Source of the DNA: Planctomycetaceae bacterium
Lineage (GTDB): Bacteria > Planctomycetota > Planctomycetia > Pirellulales > Thermoguttaceae
NCBI GenBank assembly: GCA_031257725.1
Contig: JAIROD010000139.1
Coordinates: 1 to 5,187, forward strand
Direction: 5' to 3'
Length of the DNA stretch: 5,187 nucleotides
Under the pieces are notes generated by a model. The model was not told the origin of the DNA. It saw only the letters and a program-made list of their open reading frames with translations, and ran no database searches. Numbering within the stretch: the stretch's first letter is position 1; the number at the start of each line of letters is the position of its first letter. Both the position numbers and the translations under genes were made by a program. Of the stretch, positions 4,376 through 5,187 are shown piece by piece.

Positions 4376-5182
4376 ATGGATTTCTTACAACTTAACAATA
4401 AACGTTTTTTAATATTTGGCGTTGCCAATAAAAAGAGTGTTGCGTTTCAGATTGCTAAAATGCTTCTTGAAGAAAATGCAACAGTAGATTTTGTGGTTCA
4501 GAATGAAACTGTTGTGAAAAAAGTTACTGAATTGTTTCCCGAACGGAATATTTTTTCATGCAATGTTGAACATGATAATGAAATCAAAAAACTTCGGCAG
4601 GAAATTGAACAGAAATTAAGTCCGGCAATTCGGTATGACGGTCTTGTTCATTCTATTGCGTTTGCCGATTACAGTAGCGGAATGAAACCATTTCATGAAA
4701 TTTCAAAGCAAGCATTTTTGCAAGCGTTGGATATATCATGTTTTTCACTTGTTTCAATTTGTCGCGAGTTTGCAGAACTTTTGAAAACAAACTCTTCTGT
4801 TGTAACAATTTCTATTTCAACAACGCGAATGGCTAGCGAAAATTATGGGTTTATGGCTCCGATTAAGGCGGCATTGGATTCGTCGCTTGCTTTTTTGACA
4901 AAATCGTTCAGTCAATTTTCGGAAATCCGGTTCAACGCGGTTGCGCCGAGTTTACTTAAAACATCGGCTTCGGCGGGAATACCCGGTTATGCCGATTCGT
5001 ATCTTTTTGCGGAACAAATCATTCCGCGTAAACGTGCCGTCTCAACCGATGAAGCCGCCGCAGTTGCCGTCTTTTTACTAAGTCCCCGCTCCAGCGGAAT
5101 AACTGCACAAAAAATAATCGTTGACGCGGGAATGGAAATAAATTACTTCGATAAAGAAATCGTTAAAAAAATTGTTCATTAA
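4376..5182 (+). CDS. fabI: FabI-type enoyl-[acyl-carrier-protein] reductase (NADH)
   Basis: The product has 268 residues (E. coli FabI has 262) and is a divergent short-chain dehydrogenase/reductase of the FabI class. FabI reduces trans-2-enoyl-ACP to acyl-ACP, the last step of each type II fatty acid elongation cycle, in the cytoplasm. The nucleotide-binding segment is GVANKKSVAFQIA (15-27), matching the FabI form of the Rossmann glycine motif. VHSIAFA (91-97) matches the FabI VHSIGFA strand. The catalytic Tyr-x6-Lys pair is Y157 and K164. RFNAVAP (185-191), KTSASAGI (195-202) and the C-terminal SSGITAQ...VDAGM (239-253) follow in order. Against E. coli the catalytic pair is kept, but the first active-site tyrosine (Y146) aligns with I147. 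The start is ATG 4376, because MDFLQLNNKRFLIFGVA fits the family N-terminus. There is no SD. The stop lies 5 bp before the window end. The FabI class is well supported; the exact substrate is inferred. Confidence 0.9.
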   Translation: MDFLQLNNKRFLIFGVANKKSVAFQIAKMLLEENATVDFVVQNETVVKKVTELFPERNIFSCNVEHDNEIKKLRQEIEQKLSPAIRYDGLVHSIAFADYSSGMKPFHEISKQAFLQALDISCFSLVSICREFAELLKTNSSVVTISISTTRMASENYGFMAPIKAALDSSLAFLTKSFSQFSEIRFNAVAPSLLKTSASAGIPGYADSYLFAEQIIPRKRAVSTDEAAAVAVFLLSPRSSGITAQKIIVDAGMEINYFDKEIVKKIVH

Positions 5183-5187
5183 ATAAA

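Overview
The window looks like chromosomal housekeeping DNA from a low-GC, AT-rich relative of the Planctomycetes. I infer the phylum from protein flavour only: the MutS and enoyl-ACP reductase read like planctomycete versions, and two small minus-strand proteins resemble families I associate with that phylum. No search was run. Shine-Dalgarno (SD) sites are good for the two small minus-strand genes and absent at mutS and fabI.

Layout. Positions 1-45 may hold the last codons of a plus-strand gene entering from the left. A tRNA-Ala(UGC) lies at 106-178 on the minus strand. Upstream of it on the same strand are a 106-residue two-helix membrane protein (187-507) and a 78-residue soluble protein (519-755). 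The three are tightly packed and probably form one transcript read right to left. Positions 756-1666 are a non-coding, mostly very AT-rich divergent spacer of about 0.9 kb. It holds a very strong imperfect palindrome (854-940), a weaker one (1042-1125), an 11-bp phased tandem repeat (1281-1320), a 17-bp direct repeat whose second copy covers the mutS start (1404-1420 and 1652-1668), and a small GC-richer coding-like island (about 1497-1646). On the plus strand, mutS (1667-4324) and a FabI-type enoyl-ACP reductase gene (4376-5182) follow, 51 bp apart.

Function. MutS is an intact mismatch-recognition ATPase of DNA repair. The FabI-like protein would carry out the last reduction of type II fatty acid elongation. 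The two are not functionally linked, and their pairing looks like simple colocation. The small minus-strand proteins have no known function.

I see no defence system, CRISPR array, transposase, toxin-antitoxin pair or biosynthetic cluster. The parts not explained by ordinary genes are all in the 756-1666 spacer, and the second-look items concentrate there. An origin-like or regulatory role for it is a hypothesis only.
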